Shown one piece after another: positions 6,200 to 14,806 of a stretch of DNA of 64,000 bases (position 1 is the first letter of the stretch; the number at the start of each line of letters is the position of its first letter). This DNA comes from Ancylobacter mangrovi. Its GTDB lineage: Bacteria; Pseudomonadota; Alphaproteobacteria; Rhizobiales; Xanthobacteraceae. Both the position numbers and the translations under genes were made by a program. The stretch is taken from positions 1 through 64,000 of the forward strand of contig NZ_JANTHZ010000003.1 of NCBI RefSeq assembly GCF_024752355.1, written 5' to 3'. The notes beneath the pieces are model-generated. The model had not been told where the DNA came from, ran no database searches, and worked only from the letters and a program-made list of their open reading frames with translations.

Positions 6200-9117
6200 G
6201 GCGTTGCCCCCGGGCCGATTGGCAACGTGAAGATGAATGCCGCTCCCCGAGGCTCATTGTTCTCCGCCCAAAGCCGCCCACCGTGCGATTCGACGATCGA
6301 ACGGCAGATGGCCAGTCCCATGCCCATTCCATGCTCTTTCGTTGTGAAGAACGGCTCGAATATCTTTTCAGGAAAGGCGATGCCCCGACCGCGGTCGCGG
6401 ATGTCGATTTGGATCGCATCCCCCGCGCGTCGTAGCTGCATCCCGACGACCTTGTCGCCTCCGACCGTATCCATCGCGTCCATGCCGTTTCGGACGAGGT
6501 TGATCAGGACCTGCTGGATCTGGACACGGTCGAGCGTGAGTGGCGGCAGACCTTCCTCGCTGTCGACCTCAAGGCGGACATGGCGTCGCAAGACCTCGTC
6601 GGCCAGCAATTCGCGGGTTTTGGAAACGATACTCTCGAGCGACGTCCGGCATCGAGATTCGGTGGACTGCCGGAACAGTGCGCGAATACGGCCAACGACA
6701 TCCGCCGCCGAATTGGCATCGCGGATGATGCGCTCCACGATCTTCTGCACCCGTTCGATGTTGGGAGTGTCGCCATTGAGCCAGCGTTGGCAGGCGTGGG
6801 AGTTGGCGACGATCGCCGTCAGCGGCTGATTTACCTCGTGTGCGATAGACGCGGACAACTCGGCGAGGCTCGCCGCTTGGCTTTGGCGAGCGAGGTTCTC
6901 ATAGGCGAGGCGCAGTTCCTCTTGCGCGCGCACAGCATCATCGATGTCGATCGACACGTGGTACCAATGTACGACCGTGCCGTCCTGGTCGCGTAGTGGT
7001 TCGGACCGTCCTTCCACCCAGCGATAGCCCCCATCGGGGGTTCGACGCCTATAGCGCATTGTGAAGGGATCGCCAGTCTTAAGGCAGTTCGCCGCCACAA
7101 GCTCCACCGCGACGCTGTCGTCGGGATGGATCAGTCCGCGTATGACCTTCGCGAAATCTTCGAAATTCGCTTGAGAAAGGCCGAGATGCTCCAAATATCG
7201 CTTGTTGACGTAGGCCAACTTGCCGTCGGGCGTCCAGCTCCAAATATGGATCGGCAAGGCGTCGATCAGCTGCTGCAGTTCTCGCTCGCTACGTCGCAGC
7301 TTCTCCTGGGCGGTCACCATGTCGTCGATGTCGACAGCCACGCCGTACCAGCGCAGGATATTGCCGCCATCGTCGCGTAGCGCCTCCGCGCGTGTCTCGG
7401 TCCAACGATAGGAGCCATCGCGTCGAATCTGGCGATAGCGCACGAAATAGGAGCCCCCGGTTTCGAACGCGCGGGTGCGCACTTGCGTTGCCGCCGCCCG
7501 GTCGTCGGGATGGGTTACTGCCAAGGGGGCCGGCGAGCCGTCCGCAGCGAAGAGCCCCTCGAGGGTGATGCCGGTTACGTCGATATATCGTTTGTTGAGG
7601 TAGGTCGGCGTTCCCTTGTCCGTCGTGCTCCAGATCATCACCGGCACCGTGTCGATCAATTGCTGGAGCTGCCGTTGGCTCTGCCTCAACGCCTCTTCGG
7701 CCTTCATCTGATCGTCGATGTCGTGGCAGACGCCGTGCCATTGAACGATGCGTCCGGCCTGATCGCGCAGCGGTTCCGCCCGGCTCGACATCCAGCGATA
7801 GGCTCCGTCGGCACGGCGCAGGCGGTAGATCTGATCGAAGCCGGCTCCGGCGACGAGACAACGCTTCAGCGTCTCTTTGAATCCTGCCGCGTCGTCGGGA
7901 TGGATGGTCCGCATGAAGGCGTCCAGTCGGCTCCCATCCGACTCCTCGAGGTCGGTAACGTCGAGGCCGAGGAAGTCGATCATGCGCCGGTTGAAGAAGG
8001 TCGGCTCGCCGTCAGGCGTCAGCCTCCAGAGATGGCTTGGAACCATGTCGACAAGTTGTGAAAGCTCGCGCTCGCGGTTGCGCAGCGCCGTCACCGTTTT
8101 CTTGTAGACGTCAATATCGAGCGCGATGCCGAACCATCCGATGATACCCCCATCGCGGTCACGCGTTGGCCGGGCCGCGGTCCGGGCCCAGACATAGGCG
8201 CCATTCGCGCGCCGAAAGCGGAACTCGACGTTGAAGTGATCGCCAGTTTGCAGGCAATGACGCCAGGCGGCGGCGATCTGGTCGTAGTCGTCCGGATGCA
8301 GCAGTCGCTTCCAGGCCGTGTGCCCCTCTTCCAGGGCAGCATTTAGGTCATCCAGCGTCACGCCGAGAGAATTCAGGGCGAACGGGTGAAGATAGATCCA
8401 TCTCCCCTCGGCATCGAACGCCCATCCGTTGCCGAACAGACTCTCGACGACCTTCGCCGACTGCCTAACGTCGAGATCGCAATAGCTGGTGGGTTCCGCC
8501 GGCGGCTCCCTATCGGTGACCACGTCGTCGATGTCGACGCTGATGCTGTAGTCCGGCTCGGATCGGGTCTCGATCCAGCGATAGCTGCCATCGCCATGGA
8601 GTTGCCGGTAGCGCACGACCTGTGGAACGCCGGTCCAGAATGCGCGAGCGGCCGCATGCGCGGCCAGGTCGCGATCTTCCGAATGGATGAGGCTCAGGGA
8701 TGGGCCGCTGGAAGTCGTCTCGCTCCGGGCAATCGCGTGGTTGTCGGTCACTTGGGGCGTCGTTGCGGCGTTCGGATGCTCGCTTGCGGTCCCGTCGGCG
8801 CCTTCATCCGCGCGGGCGGTAGCGGCCGAGGTCACGATCGCCCCGATGCAAAGTGCGACAGCGAACATTGACGTCCACATCAGCGCGACGTCGAGCGTTG
8901 CCTTAGCGTGTGTGCCCCAAACCGCCGCCGAGAAGATGATCCCCGTACCCAACGACGCATTCAGAAGAGTCAGCGCTTTGCCTCGTGCGTAAAGACATAG
9001 GCCGGCGAGCGGGGCGAGCAGGCCGAACGGTGTTGTTGTGAGCCAGCAAACCGTGAGACCGACCAAGGTCGACAGAGTCATCAGCACTGGGCGACTTTGG
9101 GGTAGCGCAGCTCTCAT
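6196..9117 (-). CDS. Membrane-associated hybrid-sensor type histidine kinase with repeated PAS domains
   Basis: About 973 residues from ATG 9117 (AGGAG about 9 nt upstream; the frame extends to 9267 but lacks a better start). The first roughly 100 residues hold three or four hydrophobic spans. One partial and then four full PAS-PAC modules of the PAS_3 type follow, each with HPDD and a DIDD-ended PAC region. Next are a DHp helix with phospho-accepting His about 760 in SIAHEVNQPLTAI, and an HATPase with INLVRNGMDAM, DRGRGIAFPEKIFEPFFTTK and MGMGLAICRSIVESHGG. It has no receiver domain of its own. It feeds a coupled series of three response regulators. The signal is unknown; no heme or flavin ligand residues could be assigned to the PAS domains. 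Confidence 0.92.
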   Translation of the reverse strand: MRAALPQSRPVLMTLSTLVGLTVCWLTTTPFGLLAPLAGLCLYARGKALTLLNASLGTGIIFSAAVWGTHAKATLDVALMWTSMFAVALCIGAIVTSAATARADEGADGTASEHPNAATTPQVTDNHAIARSETTSSGPSLSLIHSEDRDLAAHAAARAFWTGVPQVVRYRQLHGDGSYRWIETRSEPDYSISVDIDDVVTDREPPAEPTSYCDLDVRQSAKVVESLFGNGWAFDAEGRWIYLHPFALNSLGVTLDDLNAALEEGHTAWKRLLHPDDYDQIAAAWRHCLQTGDHFNVEFRFRRANGAYVWARTAARPTRDRDGGIIGWFGIALDIDVYKKTVTALRNRERELSQLVDMVPSHLWRLTPDGEPTFFNRRMIDFLGLDVTDLEESDGSRLDAFMRTIHPDDAAGFKETLKRCLVAGAGFDQIYRLRRADGAYRWMSSRAEPLRDQAGRIVQWHGVCHDIDDQMKAEEALRQSQRQLQQLIDTVPVMIWSTTDKGTPTYLNKRYIDVTGITLEGLFAADGSPAPLAVTHPDDRAAATQVRTRAFETGGSYFVRYRQIRRDGSYRWTETRAEALRDDGGNILRWYGVAVDIDDMVTAQEKLRRSERELQQLIDALPIHIWSWTPDGKLAYVNKRYLEHLGLSQANFEDFAKVIRGLIHPDDSVAVELVAANCLKTGDPFTMRYRRRTPDGGYRWVEGRSEPLRDQDGTVVHWYHVSIDIDDAVRAQEELRLAYENLARQSQAASLAELSASIAHEVNQPLTAIVANSHACQRWLNGDTPNIERVQKIVERIIRDANSAADVVGRIRALFRQSTESRCRTSLESIVSKTRELLADEVLRRHVRLEVDSEEGLPPLTLDRVQIQQVLINLVRNGMDAMDTVGGDKVVGMQLRRAGDAIQIDIRDRGRGIAFPEKIFEPFFTTKEHGMGMGLAICRSIVESHGGRLWAENNEPRGAAFIFTLPIGPGATP

Positions 9118-9238
9118 GATCGGCGGCTCCTGCGGACAAGAATTGCCAAGGGATCGATAGCTCTTGTTGGACGCCTCAGGTTGACCGCGGGCCTTCTGAC
9201 CAGCGCCTCCCCTTACTCCCGACCGGACCCCGCCGCAT

Positions 9239-9256
9239 CTTATGGAAATCCATAAG
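9239..9256. promoter_or_regulatory. Perfect 8-bp-arm palindrome, candidate regulator site
   Basis: CTTATGGA-AA-TCCATAAG: both 8-bp arms match perfectly. It lies 122 bp upstream of the kinase start and about 200 bp upstream of the metallo-hydrolase start. Confidence 0.5.
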
Positions 9257-9351
9257 AGCCTCGCCATTGGCGGTGGGACGAGGCAGCACGGGCTGCGCGA
9301 GAGGAACGCATCACATGGTGTTAGCCACCCAGCGCCAACAGCGAACGTGGT

Positions 9352-9366
9352 CTAGCCAAGGGCTAG
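9352..9366. promoter_or_regulatory. Inverted repeat upstream of the metallo-hydrolase
   Basis: CTAGCC-AAG-GGCTAG, perfect 6-bp arms with a 3-nt centre, 93 bp before the ATG of the metallo-hydrolase. Candidate activator or repressor site. Confidence 0.35.
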
Positions 9367-9458
9367 TTCGACCTATCCCCGTGCACGATATCGGCAGCCT
9401 TGCTCCCTCCATAGCCTCCTCATGCCGCAAGCAAGGCGGCGTACAGCAGGAGAAAGCC

Positions 9459-10376
9459 ATGAATCTGAACAACGCTCCACGCGCCGACACGGCGGCGCCC
9501 GAAGAGCTGGTTCCCTCGCGCTATGCGGTGCGGATCGGCGATATCGAAGTGCTGGTGATCAGCGACGGGGTGCTGCCGCTGCCGACCAAGATGCTGGGAC
9601 ACAATGTCGACCCGGCCGTGCGCGCGGCCTGGTTGGACAACATGTTCTTGCCGGCGGACGCCTTCGACTGGTCGTTGAACGCCGTTGTGGTTCGCAGCGG
9701 CGATCAGATCATCCTTGTCGACGCAGGGCTCGGGCTGGATCCGGACCTGAATCTGCCGCGTGCCGGCCAGTTGGTCAGGCGGCTGGCCGGCGCCGGCATC
9801 GACCTCGCTACGGTGACCGACGTGATACTCACCCACATGCATATGGATCATGTCGGCGGACTTCTTGTCGAGGGAGTGAAGGAACGGCTGCGTCCGGACC
9901 TGCGGATCCACGTGGCGGCTGCCGAGATCAGCTTCTGGGAAGCTCCCGACTTCACCCACGTCAACATGCCCGCTGGATTTCCGGACGCTCTTCGGGCGAC
10001 CGCCAAGCGGTTCGCGCAGGAGTATCACAGCCAGCTGCGAGCGTTCGACGAAGAGCGCGAAGTGGCGCCGGGCGTCGTCGTTCATCGCACCGGCGGTCAC
10101 ACGCCGGGGCACAGCGTGGTTCGGCTGGCCTCCGGTGGCGAGCGACTTACTTTCGCGGGCGACGCCGTTTTCACGGTCGGGTTCGAGCATCCCGATTGGT
10201 ACAACGGGTTTGAGCATGACCCCGAAGAGGCAGCCCGCGTTCGGGTTCGTCTCCTGACAGAGCTTGCCGACACCGGCGAACAGCTTGTGGCAACTCACCT
10301 CCCATTCCCCTCGGTCGGCCGGGTGGCGAGGGACGGCGACGCCTTTCGTTGGGTGGCCGCCTTCTGGGACTACTGA
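9459..10376 (+). CDS. MBL-fold metallo-hydrolase
   Basis: 305 residues from ATG 9459, which has AGGAG 8 nt upstream; the open frame reaches back to 9267 without a better start. The metal-binding signature THMHMDHVGG is at residues 125-134 (H126, H128, D130, H131), followed by HTPGH and FAGDAVF for the remaining metal ligands. The architecture matches the lactonase/AHL-lactonase-like and related MBL-fold enzymes. No signal peptide is visible, so it is cytoplasmic. It precedes the chloroperoxidase-like hydrolase by 195 bp on the same strand. The substrate cannot be assigned; lactone or ester hydrolysis is plausible. Confidence 0.88.
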   Translation: MNLNNAPRADTAAPEELVPSRYAVRIGDIEVLVISDGVLPLPTKMLGHNVDPAVRAAWLDNMFLPADAFDWSLNAVVVRSGDQIILVDAGLGLDPDLNLPRAGQLVRRLAGAGIDLATVTDVILTHMHMDHVGGLLVEGVKERLRPDLRIHVAAAEISFWEAPDFTHVNMPAGFPDALRATAKRFAQEYHSQLRAFDEEREVAPGVVVHRTGGHTPGHSVVRLASGGERLTFAGDAVFTVGFEHPDWYNGFEHDPEEAARVRVRLLTELADTGEQLVATHLPFPSVGRVARDGDAFRWVAAFWDY

Positions 10377-10571
10377 CCGGCCGTTAGACCGGTAACGCCC
10401 CACTCATCCGCCGGGCACGCCGGCATCCTTGCCGGAGCTCCCGCGCGACAAGGCGGCACGCCTTCCGCCAGCACCTCAGAAGCCGCGCTTCTGCGGACGG
10501 AGGGCTGTGCGCCGTCGCAAGGCCAACAGACGGGAAACTGTCGGAGCCAGGATTCAAGCTAGGACACGACC

Positions 10572-11558
10572 ATGACACATGCCCGCGAATACGCGTCAGG
10601 CGGCTCCACCCGCCGCAACGTCGTACTAAGTGGCGGCGCCGCCGCCATCGGTCTGACGCTGCCGGCGACCCAAGTGGCCGCTCTCGTCTTCGGACAGGTT
10701 CGTCCCTCCAATTCAAACCGCGAAGGAAGCAAGACGATGGGTACGATCACCACCAAGGATGGTGCCGAAATCTACTACAAGGACTGGGGTTCGGGCCCGG
10801 TCGTGACTTTCTCCCATGGCTGGCCGCTGAACGCGGACGCCTGGGACGGCCAGATGCTGTTCCTTGCCCGGAACGGCTATCGTTGCGTCGCGGTCGATCG
10901 CCGCGGGCACGGTCGCTCAAGTCAAGTCTCGACGCGCAACGACATGGATGGCTACGCCGACGATCTGGCTGAAGTCATCAACGCCCTCGACCTCAAGGAT
11001 GCGGTCATGGTGGGGCATTCAACCGGCGGCGGCGAGGTTGCGCGCTATATCGGCAGACATGGCACCCGGCGGGTGAAGAAGGCCGTCCTGGTTGCCGCGG
11101 TTCCGCCGATCATGCTGAAGACCCCGGCCAACCCGGAAGGATTGCCCATCACGGTCTTCGATCAGATCCGGGCGGGGGTCGCTGGCGACCGATCCCAGTA
11201 CTACAAGGAGCTTGCACGCGCCTTCTACGGCGCCAACCGTCCCGGCGCTACGGTGTCACAGGGAACGCTCGACCAGTTCTGGCTCTGGAGCATGCAGGCC
11301 GGCGCGCTCAACGCCTATGAATGCGTGAAGGCCTTTTCGGAGACGGATTTCAGCGAGGACCTCAAAAAGTTCGACATACCGACGCTGGTTCTACACGGTG
11401 AAGACGATCAGATCGTGCCGGTGAAGGATTCCGCGCGCAAGTCGGCGCATCTGATCAAAGGTGCCAAGGAAATTTACTACCCGGGCGCACCGCATGGTCT
11501 GACGGCCACGCATCAGGATCAGTTCAATGCAGACCTGCTCGCGTTCATCCAGGCCTAA
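10572..11558 (+). CDS. Alpha/beta hydrolase of the non-heme chloroperoxidase type with Tat-like N-terminal extension
   Basis: 328 residues from ATG 10572 (AGGA 8 nt upstream). Residues 12-40 contain [11 protein letters not shown] and a hydrophobic stretch, a twin-arginine type leader. From residue 56 onward ([20 protein letters not shown]) it is a typical cofactor-free chloroperoxidase/esterase: [10 protein letters not shown], nucleophile Ser in GHSTGGG, acid in GEDDQIVP and His in GAPHGLT. An internal ATG at 10737 has its own AAGGAAG ribosome site and corresponds to the usual start of this family, so exported and cytoplasmic forms are both possible. These enzymes hydrolyse esters or lactones in the cell; halogenation is an in vitro activity. 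Confidence 0.88.
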   Translation: MTHAREYASGGSTRRNVVLSGGAAAIGLTLPATQVAALVFGQVRPSNSNREGSKTMGTITTKDGAEIYYKDWGSGPVVTFSHGWPLNADAWDGQMLFLARNGYRCVAVDRRGHGRSSQVSTRNDMDGYADDLAEVINALDLKDAVMVGHSTGGGEVARYIGRHGTRRVKKAVLVAAVPPIMLKTPANPEGLPITVFDQIRAGVAGDRSQYYKELARAFYGANRPGATVSQGTLDQFWLWSMQAGALNAYECVKAFSETDFSEDLKKFDIPTLVLHGEDDQIVPVKDSARKSAHLIKGAKEIYYPGAPHGLTATHQDQFNADLLAFIQA

Positions 11559-11697
11559 GTCCGAGCCTCCGGAGATGGCCTGCCCACGCCCGTGATGGGG
11601 AGGCCGCCTTGCCGTCCCGCTTGGCCAGTTTGAAAGACCTGGGCTTGGAAGCGATCTGGCTCGGGCAGACCCGAGCCTTTGCCAGTCCACGCATGAC

Positions 11698-11723
11698 ACT
11701 GCGCCCGGCAAGCCGGGCGCAGT
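11698..11723. terminator. Strong bidirectional hairpin between convergent genes
   Basis: An 11-bp perfect stem ACTGCGCCCGG / CCGGGCGCAGT with a CAAG loop. It lies just 3' of the minus-strand SnoaL-like gene (stop at 11729) and 140 bp after the plus-strand hydrolase. The T-rich tail is weak (ATCTTTC on the plus strand). Confidence 0.6.
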
Positions 11724-11728
11724 ATCTT

Positions 11729-12154
11729 TCAGACGACCCTCCCACGTTTCGGCAGGAAATCACCCGCGTCTTCGGCGCGAGGAAATGCGGCAACGGTCTC
11801 TCCCGCGACCTGCCAGCCCTTCGCCTCTCTCCGCCACCGCAGTTCATAGAGTGCGGGCGCAGCCGCGGGATCCATCCGGCGGTAAAGCAGCGCGGTCGCA
11901 TGGTCCCCCTGCTGCTCGACATGGAGCACGCGGTGCTCGGTCGACAGCGGCAGATCACCCGCGGCTCCGCGAGCGGCGAATTCCGCCATCATCGTCTCGC
12001 GAGGGGAGCGTGCGACATGGCCGCTGCCATCGACGAACAAAATGGACTGGTCAGCGGTGTAGAGCTCTTCCATCACGTCGACCCGGTAATGACTACCATG
12101 CTCGACGACCTTTTCGATGAAGGCGTCGATGGCGGGATCATGCAGCTTCTTCAT
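11729..12154 (-). CDS. SnoaL-like / NTF2-fold protein
   Basis: 141 residues. An N-terminal helix (IDAFIEKVVEHGSHYRVDVMEELYTADQSILFVD) leads into alternating strands ending in LRWRREAKGWQVAGETV, the alpha+beta cone pattern of the SnoaL/ketosteroid-isomerase/NTF2-like superfamily. No catalytic residues can be assigned, so it may be an isomerase-like enzyme or a ligand-binding protein. It lies 30 bp downstream of the SDR on the same strand and is probably co-transcribed with it, under control of the divergent LysR regulator. Confidence 0.72.
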   Translation of the reverse strand: MKKLHDPAIDAFIEKVVEHGSHYRVDVMEELYTADQSILFVDGSGHVARSPRETMMAEFAARGAAGDLPLSTEHRVLHVEQQGDHATALLYRRMDPAAAPALYELRWRREAKGWQVAGETVAAFPRAEDAGDFLPKRGRVV

Positions 12155-12184
12155 TCTCGATGAGCCTCGATTGTGCTGTCTCGG

Positions 12185-12934
12185 TCAGGAAAGCGTCACG
12201 CCGCCGTCAACGGAGAGATTGACGCCCGTGATGAACCGACTGTCGTCGGAGCAAAGGAACAGGGCTGCCGCGGCCAGTTCCTCGACCATTCCCAGCCGGC
12301 CAAACGGAATCATTGCCGCGATCCGCTCTTCCATGCCGTTCATCGATTCTGCGGCTATGCCGAGCTTTCCAATGATCGGCGTGTCGGTCGGCCCTGGACT
12401 CAACACGTTCACCCGAATGCGCCGGTCCTTGAATTCGAGCGTCCAGTTCCGGGCGAAAGCTTCGATCGCAGCCTTGCTGCCGGCGTAGACGGCGTGACCT
12501 TCGAGAACCTTGTGCGTGGCGATAGAACTTGTCAGCAAGATCGCGGCCCCGCCCCGCAGCAGAGGCGCGATCTTCTGCACCCCGAAGAATGTGCCGCGAG
12601 CATTGGACAGGAACTGCGTATCATAGTCGGCGGGCGAAACTGCCGTGCTGGGCTGGATGCGGATGCCGCCGGCGTTCGCCACATAGATGTCGGCACGGCC
12701 GAACTTCCTCTCGACGACCGCGGCGACGCGGTCATGCGTTGCAAGATCGGCGACGTCGCCCACAAGCCCTTCCGCGCGTTCTCCGAGCCCTTCGACCGCA
12801 TCATCGACGGCGGCCTTTCGCCGCCCGACGATCAATACTCGCGCGCCTTCGGCGACGAACGTTCGCGCGATGGCGAGGCCGATGCCGCTGTTACCCCCGG
12901 TAATCACGGCAACCTTGTCTGACAACTTGTTCAT
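12185..12934 (-). CDS. SDR family NAD(P)-dependent oxidoreductase
   Basis: 249 residues from ATG 12934, preceded by GGAGG at 7 nt; an in-frame ATG at 12946 lacks a site. Classical SDR: cofactor motif TGGNSGIG at about 11-18, VANAG, catalytic Ser in LLTSSIA, YAGSKAAIE (YxxxK), SPGPTDTP and the C-terminal FITGVNLSVDGG. Motif GRR after the second strand leans towards NADP use. First gene of a minus-strand pair with the SnoaL-like gene and divergent from a LysR regulator, a common arrangement for inducible catabolic or detoxifying dehydrogenases. Confidence 0.9.
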   Translation of the reverse strand: MNKLSDKVAVITGGNSGIGLAIARTFVAEGARVLIVGRRKAAVDDAVEGLGERAEGLVGDVADLATHDRVAAVVERKFGRADIYVANAGGIRIQPSTAVSPADYDTQFLSNARGTFFGVQKIAPLLRGGAAILLTSSIATHKVLEGHAVYAGSKAAIEAFARNWTLEFKDRRIRVNVLSPGPTDTPIIGKLGIAAESMNGMEERIAAMIPFGRLGMVEELAAAALFLCSDDSRFITGVNLSVDGGVTLS

Positions 12935-13030
12935 AGGGACCTCCATTTGGAACGTCCCTCAGTTGATGAGTTCCCTTCGAGAATTGGAGAGGGTTGTCTG
13001 GACCTTCACTTGTGCCAAAATGTTATCAAT

Positions 13031-13900
13031 ATGCAGAACTTGAGCATCTTTGTGCGTGTGGTCGAGGCGGGGTCATTCACGGCCGGAGCTCGATCGATCG
13101 GCACGACGCCCTCTGCGGTCTCGAAAAGCATGGCGCGTCTTGAACGACGTCTCGGCGCTCGGCTTTTCCTGCGATCTACCCGTGCCTTCGGCCTGACGCC
13201 CGAAGGCGAGGCCTATTTCGAACGCATCGCGCCGTTGATCCATGCCATTGAGGAAGCCGGCGACGTGCTGGGACCGGATGCTGGCGCTTCAGGGCGGCTG
13301 CGTATCAGCGTTCCCGCCGACTTCGGCCGCGTCCTCGTCGATGCCCTGACGACGCGTTTCCGGAGCGAGTACCCCGGAATCACGCTTGATCTCAGCATGA
13401 GCGACCGGCAGGTCGACCTGGTTCGTGAAGGATATGATGCGGTCGTGCGCGTGGGTCGTCTCGCCGACAGCGGACTGATTGCTCGTCCGCTCGGGAGCCT
13501 GCCTATGGCCCTTGTCGCCGCGCCCGCATATCTCGCCTTACGCGGTACGCCCGGCAGCATCGCTGCGCTCTCGCAGCACGATCACATACGCTATCTGCTC
13601 AACGGCAGGCCGTTCCCCATTCGATTCGAGAGTGGAGAGCAGATCGTTCCGGATGGCGTCTTCGACACAGACAGCGGCGAGGCGATGCGAATTGCCGCTC
13701 GTAACGGCTTGGGAATTGCGCAGCTCCTGCGTGCCTCCGTTTCGGAAGAACTGTCATCGGGAGAGCTGGTGACCGTCTTGACCGATCACCCGTTGCCCGC
13801 GGTGCCAGTCCAGATTCTGCATGCATTCGCACGAGCGACCCCAGGGCGCGCAAATGCCTTGTTCCGATTTCTCGAAGCCGAGACGGCGCGCTGGCAATAG
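13031..13900 (+). CDS. LysR family transcriptional regulator
   Basis: 289 residues from ATG 13031 (the frame runs back to 12947, but the LysR domain begins at MQNLSIFVRVVEAGSF). Winged HTH in residues 1-60: AGSFTAGARSIGTTPSAVSKSMARLERRLGARLFLRSTRAFGLTPEG. The rest is the periplasmic-binding-protein-like effector domain with LRISVPADFGR. It diverges from the SDR gene with 96 bp between the starts and is its likely regulator. No clear T-N11-A site could be picked in that gap. Confidence 0.9.
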   Translation: MQNLSIFVRVVEAGSFTAGARSIGTTPSAVSKSMARLERRLGARLFLRSTRAFGLTPEGEAYFERIAPLIHAIEEAGDVLGPDAGASGRLRISVPADFGRVLVDALTTRFRSEYPGITLDLSMSDRQVDLVREGYDAVVRVGRLADSGLIARPLGSLPMALVAAPAYLALRGTPGSIAALSQHDHIRYLLNGRPFPIRFESGEQIVPDGVFDTDSGEAMRIAARNGLGIAQLLRASVSEELSSGELVTVLTDHPLPAVPVQILHAFARATPGRANALFRFLEAETARWQ

Positions 13901-14806
13901 CGTCAACTTTGGCGGATAGAGGAAGACTGCAGGGCGGGTCGTCGAGTGCCGACATTTGCATTGCACGATAGAGTCTTCACTCCGAGCGACCGTGGAGAAC
14001 CGCCTTCTGGCGCAGGTGACCTAAAAGCATCTCTGCAAAATGCAGAAATTCACTAAGCGGGCTGGTGAACCCACTTCGTCAGCCTACAGCCCTGCCCACT
14101 CAGCAGTGCAATAATGTGGGGTAAAATGGCGGTAACTGCATCGGTGAACATCAAAAAATTTAATAAAATCAATGGCTAATGCAATGAAGTTGGCGGGCCG
14201 CGAGCGACCAAGAAGAGAACTATGTGTTCGCTATAGCCCTATGACGCATGCTGACCCCATACCTGCCCTTCGCCGCCTTTCAGCGAGGTCCGCTTTGCGC
14301 CGCCATTTCTGTCATTACCGTTCGAAAGGCTGCTGCCCAGAAGCGGGCATGAGCGAGGCAGGACGTCGTGCATCTTTGCGTCAAAAACGGCCATCGGAAT
14401 GGGGCGACGTTCTCCGACGTGACATGCGCCTGAATACCGGGCGGCAGACAGATTAGAAGGAGCGATCCCGCACGGGGGCCAAGCTGCGGAGAGCCCCTTG
14501 AATGCACGGCTTGAGGGAATGCCTTGCGAGGGCCGGATCGCAAGGGCGATTCTGCAGGAGACGGAAGGCTTGCGCTGCCAACGCCCAAAGAGCATTGCGC
14601 GAGGGACCGCTACCGAGAATGAGCTTATCTGCTGCCAGGGCAGCATTTTTGCCTAGAGCCTGGTTCCCGTTTGGAGCGTCACCTGCCAGCAGCCAGCAGC
14701 CAGCAGCCAGCAGCGATTCGTGGCATATGCGGCATCTTCCAGGTACCTTCGTGAAAGCTTGTTAGGATCGTCCCGCAGTGCCAAATATTTCCCTCGCGAG
14801 GGGTTG
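13901..14806. other. Long gap without a supported gene
   Basis: 906 bp between the LysR gene and the large NTPase gene. Several short frames exist on both strands, but none has a recognisable domain. The stretch 14140-14185 is strikingly AT-rich for this region. A 7-bp tandem repeat is at 14686-14713. This gap may mark a junction between accessory modules, as the genes on either side differ in type. Confidence 0.5.
14686..14713. repeat. Four tandem copies of the heptamer CCAGCAG
   Basis: CCAGCAG occurs four times without interruption, ending 93 bp upstream of the start of the NTPase gene. Short tandem repeats upstream of a gene can vary in number by slippage and change promoter spacing. Whether that happens here is unknown. 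Confidence 0.85.

Larger units (their letters stand above)
9118..9458. promoter_or_regulatory. Divergent intergenic region between kinase operon and metallo-hydrolase
   Basis: 341 bp without a gene. It separates the minus-strand two-component operon from the plus-strand metallo-hydrolase and holds two inverted repeats (9239-9256 and 9352-9366). Their placement between divergent units makes it the natural place for control by the FixJ-type regulators. This is inference from position only. Confidence 0.5.

Noticed and set aside
12947-13030. N-terminal extension of the LysR regulator
   Set aside because: The upstream 28 residues are open but do not match the family. The LysR domain begins at ATG 13031.
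14239-14646. 135-residue minus-strand open frame in the gap before the NTPase gene
   Set aside because: Segment SCPLLGSSLSNGNDRNGG looked protein-like, but there is no domain, no ribosome site and several overlapping frames. It is probably chance or a decayed remnant.
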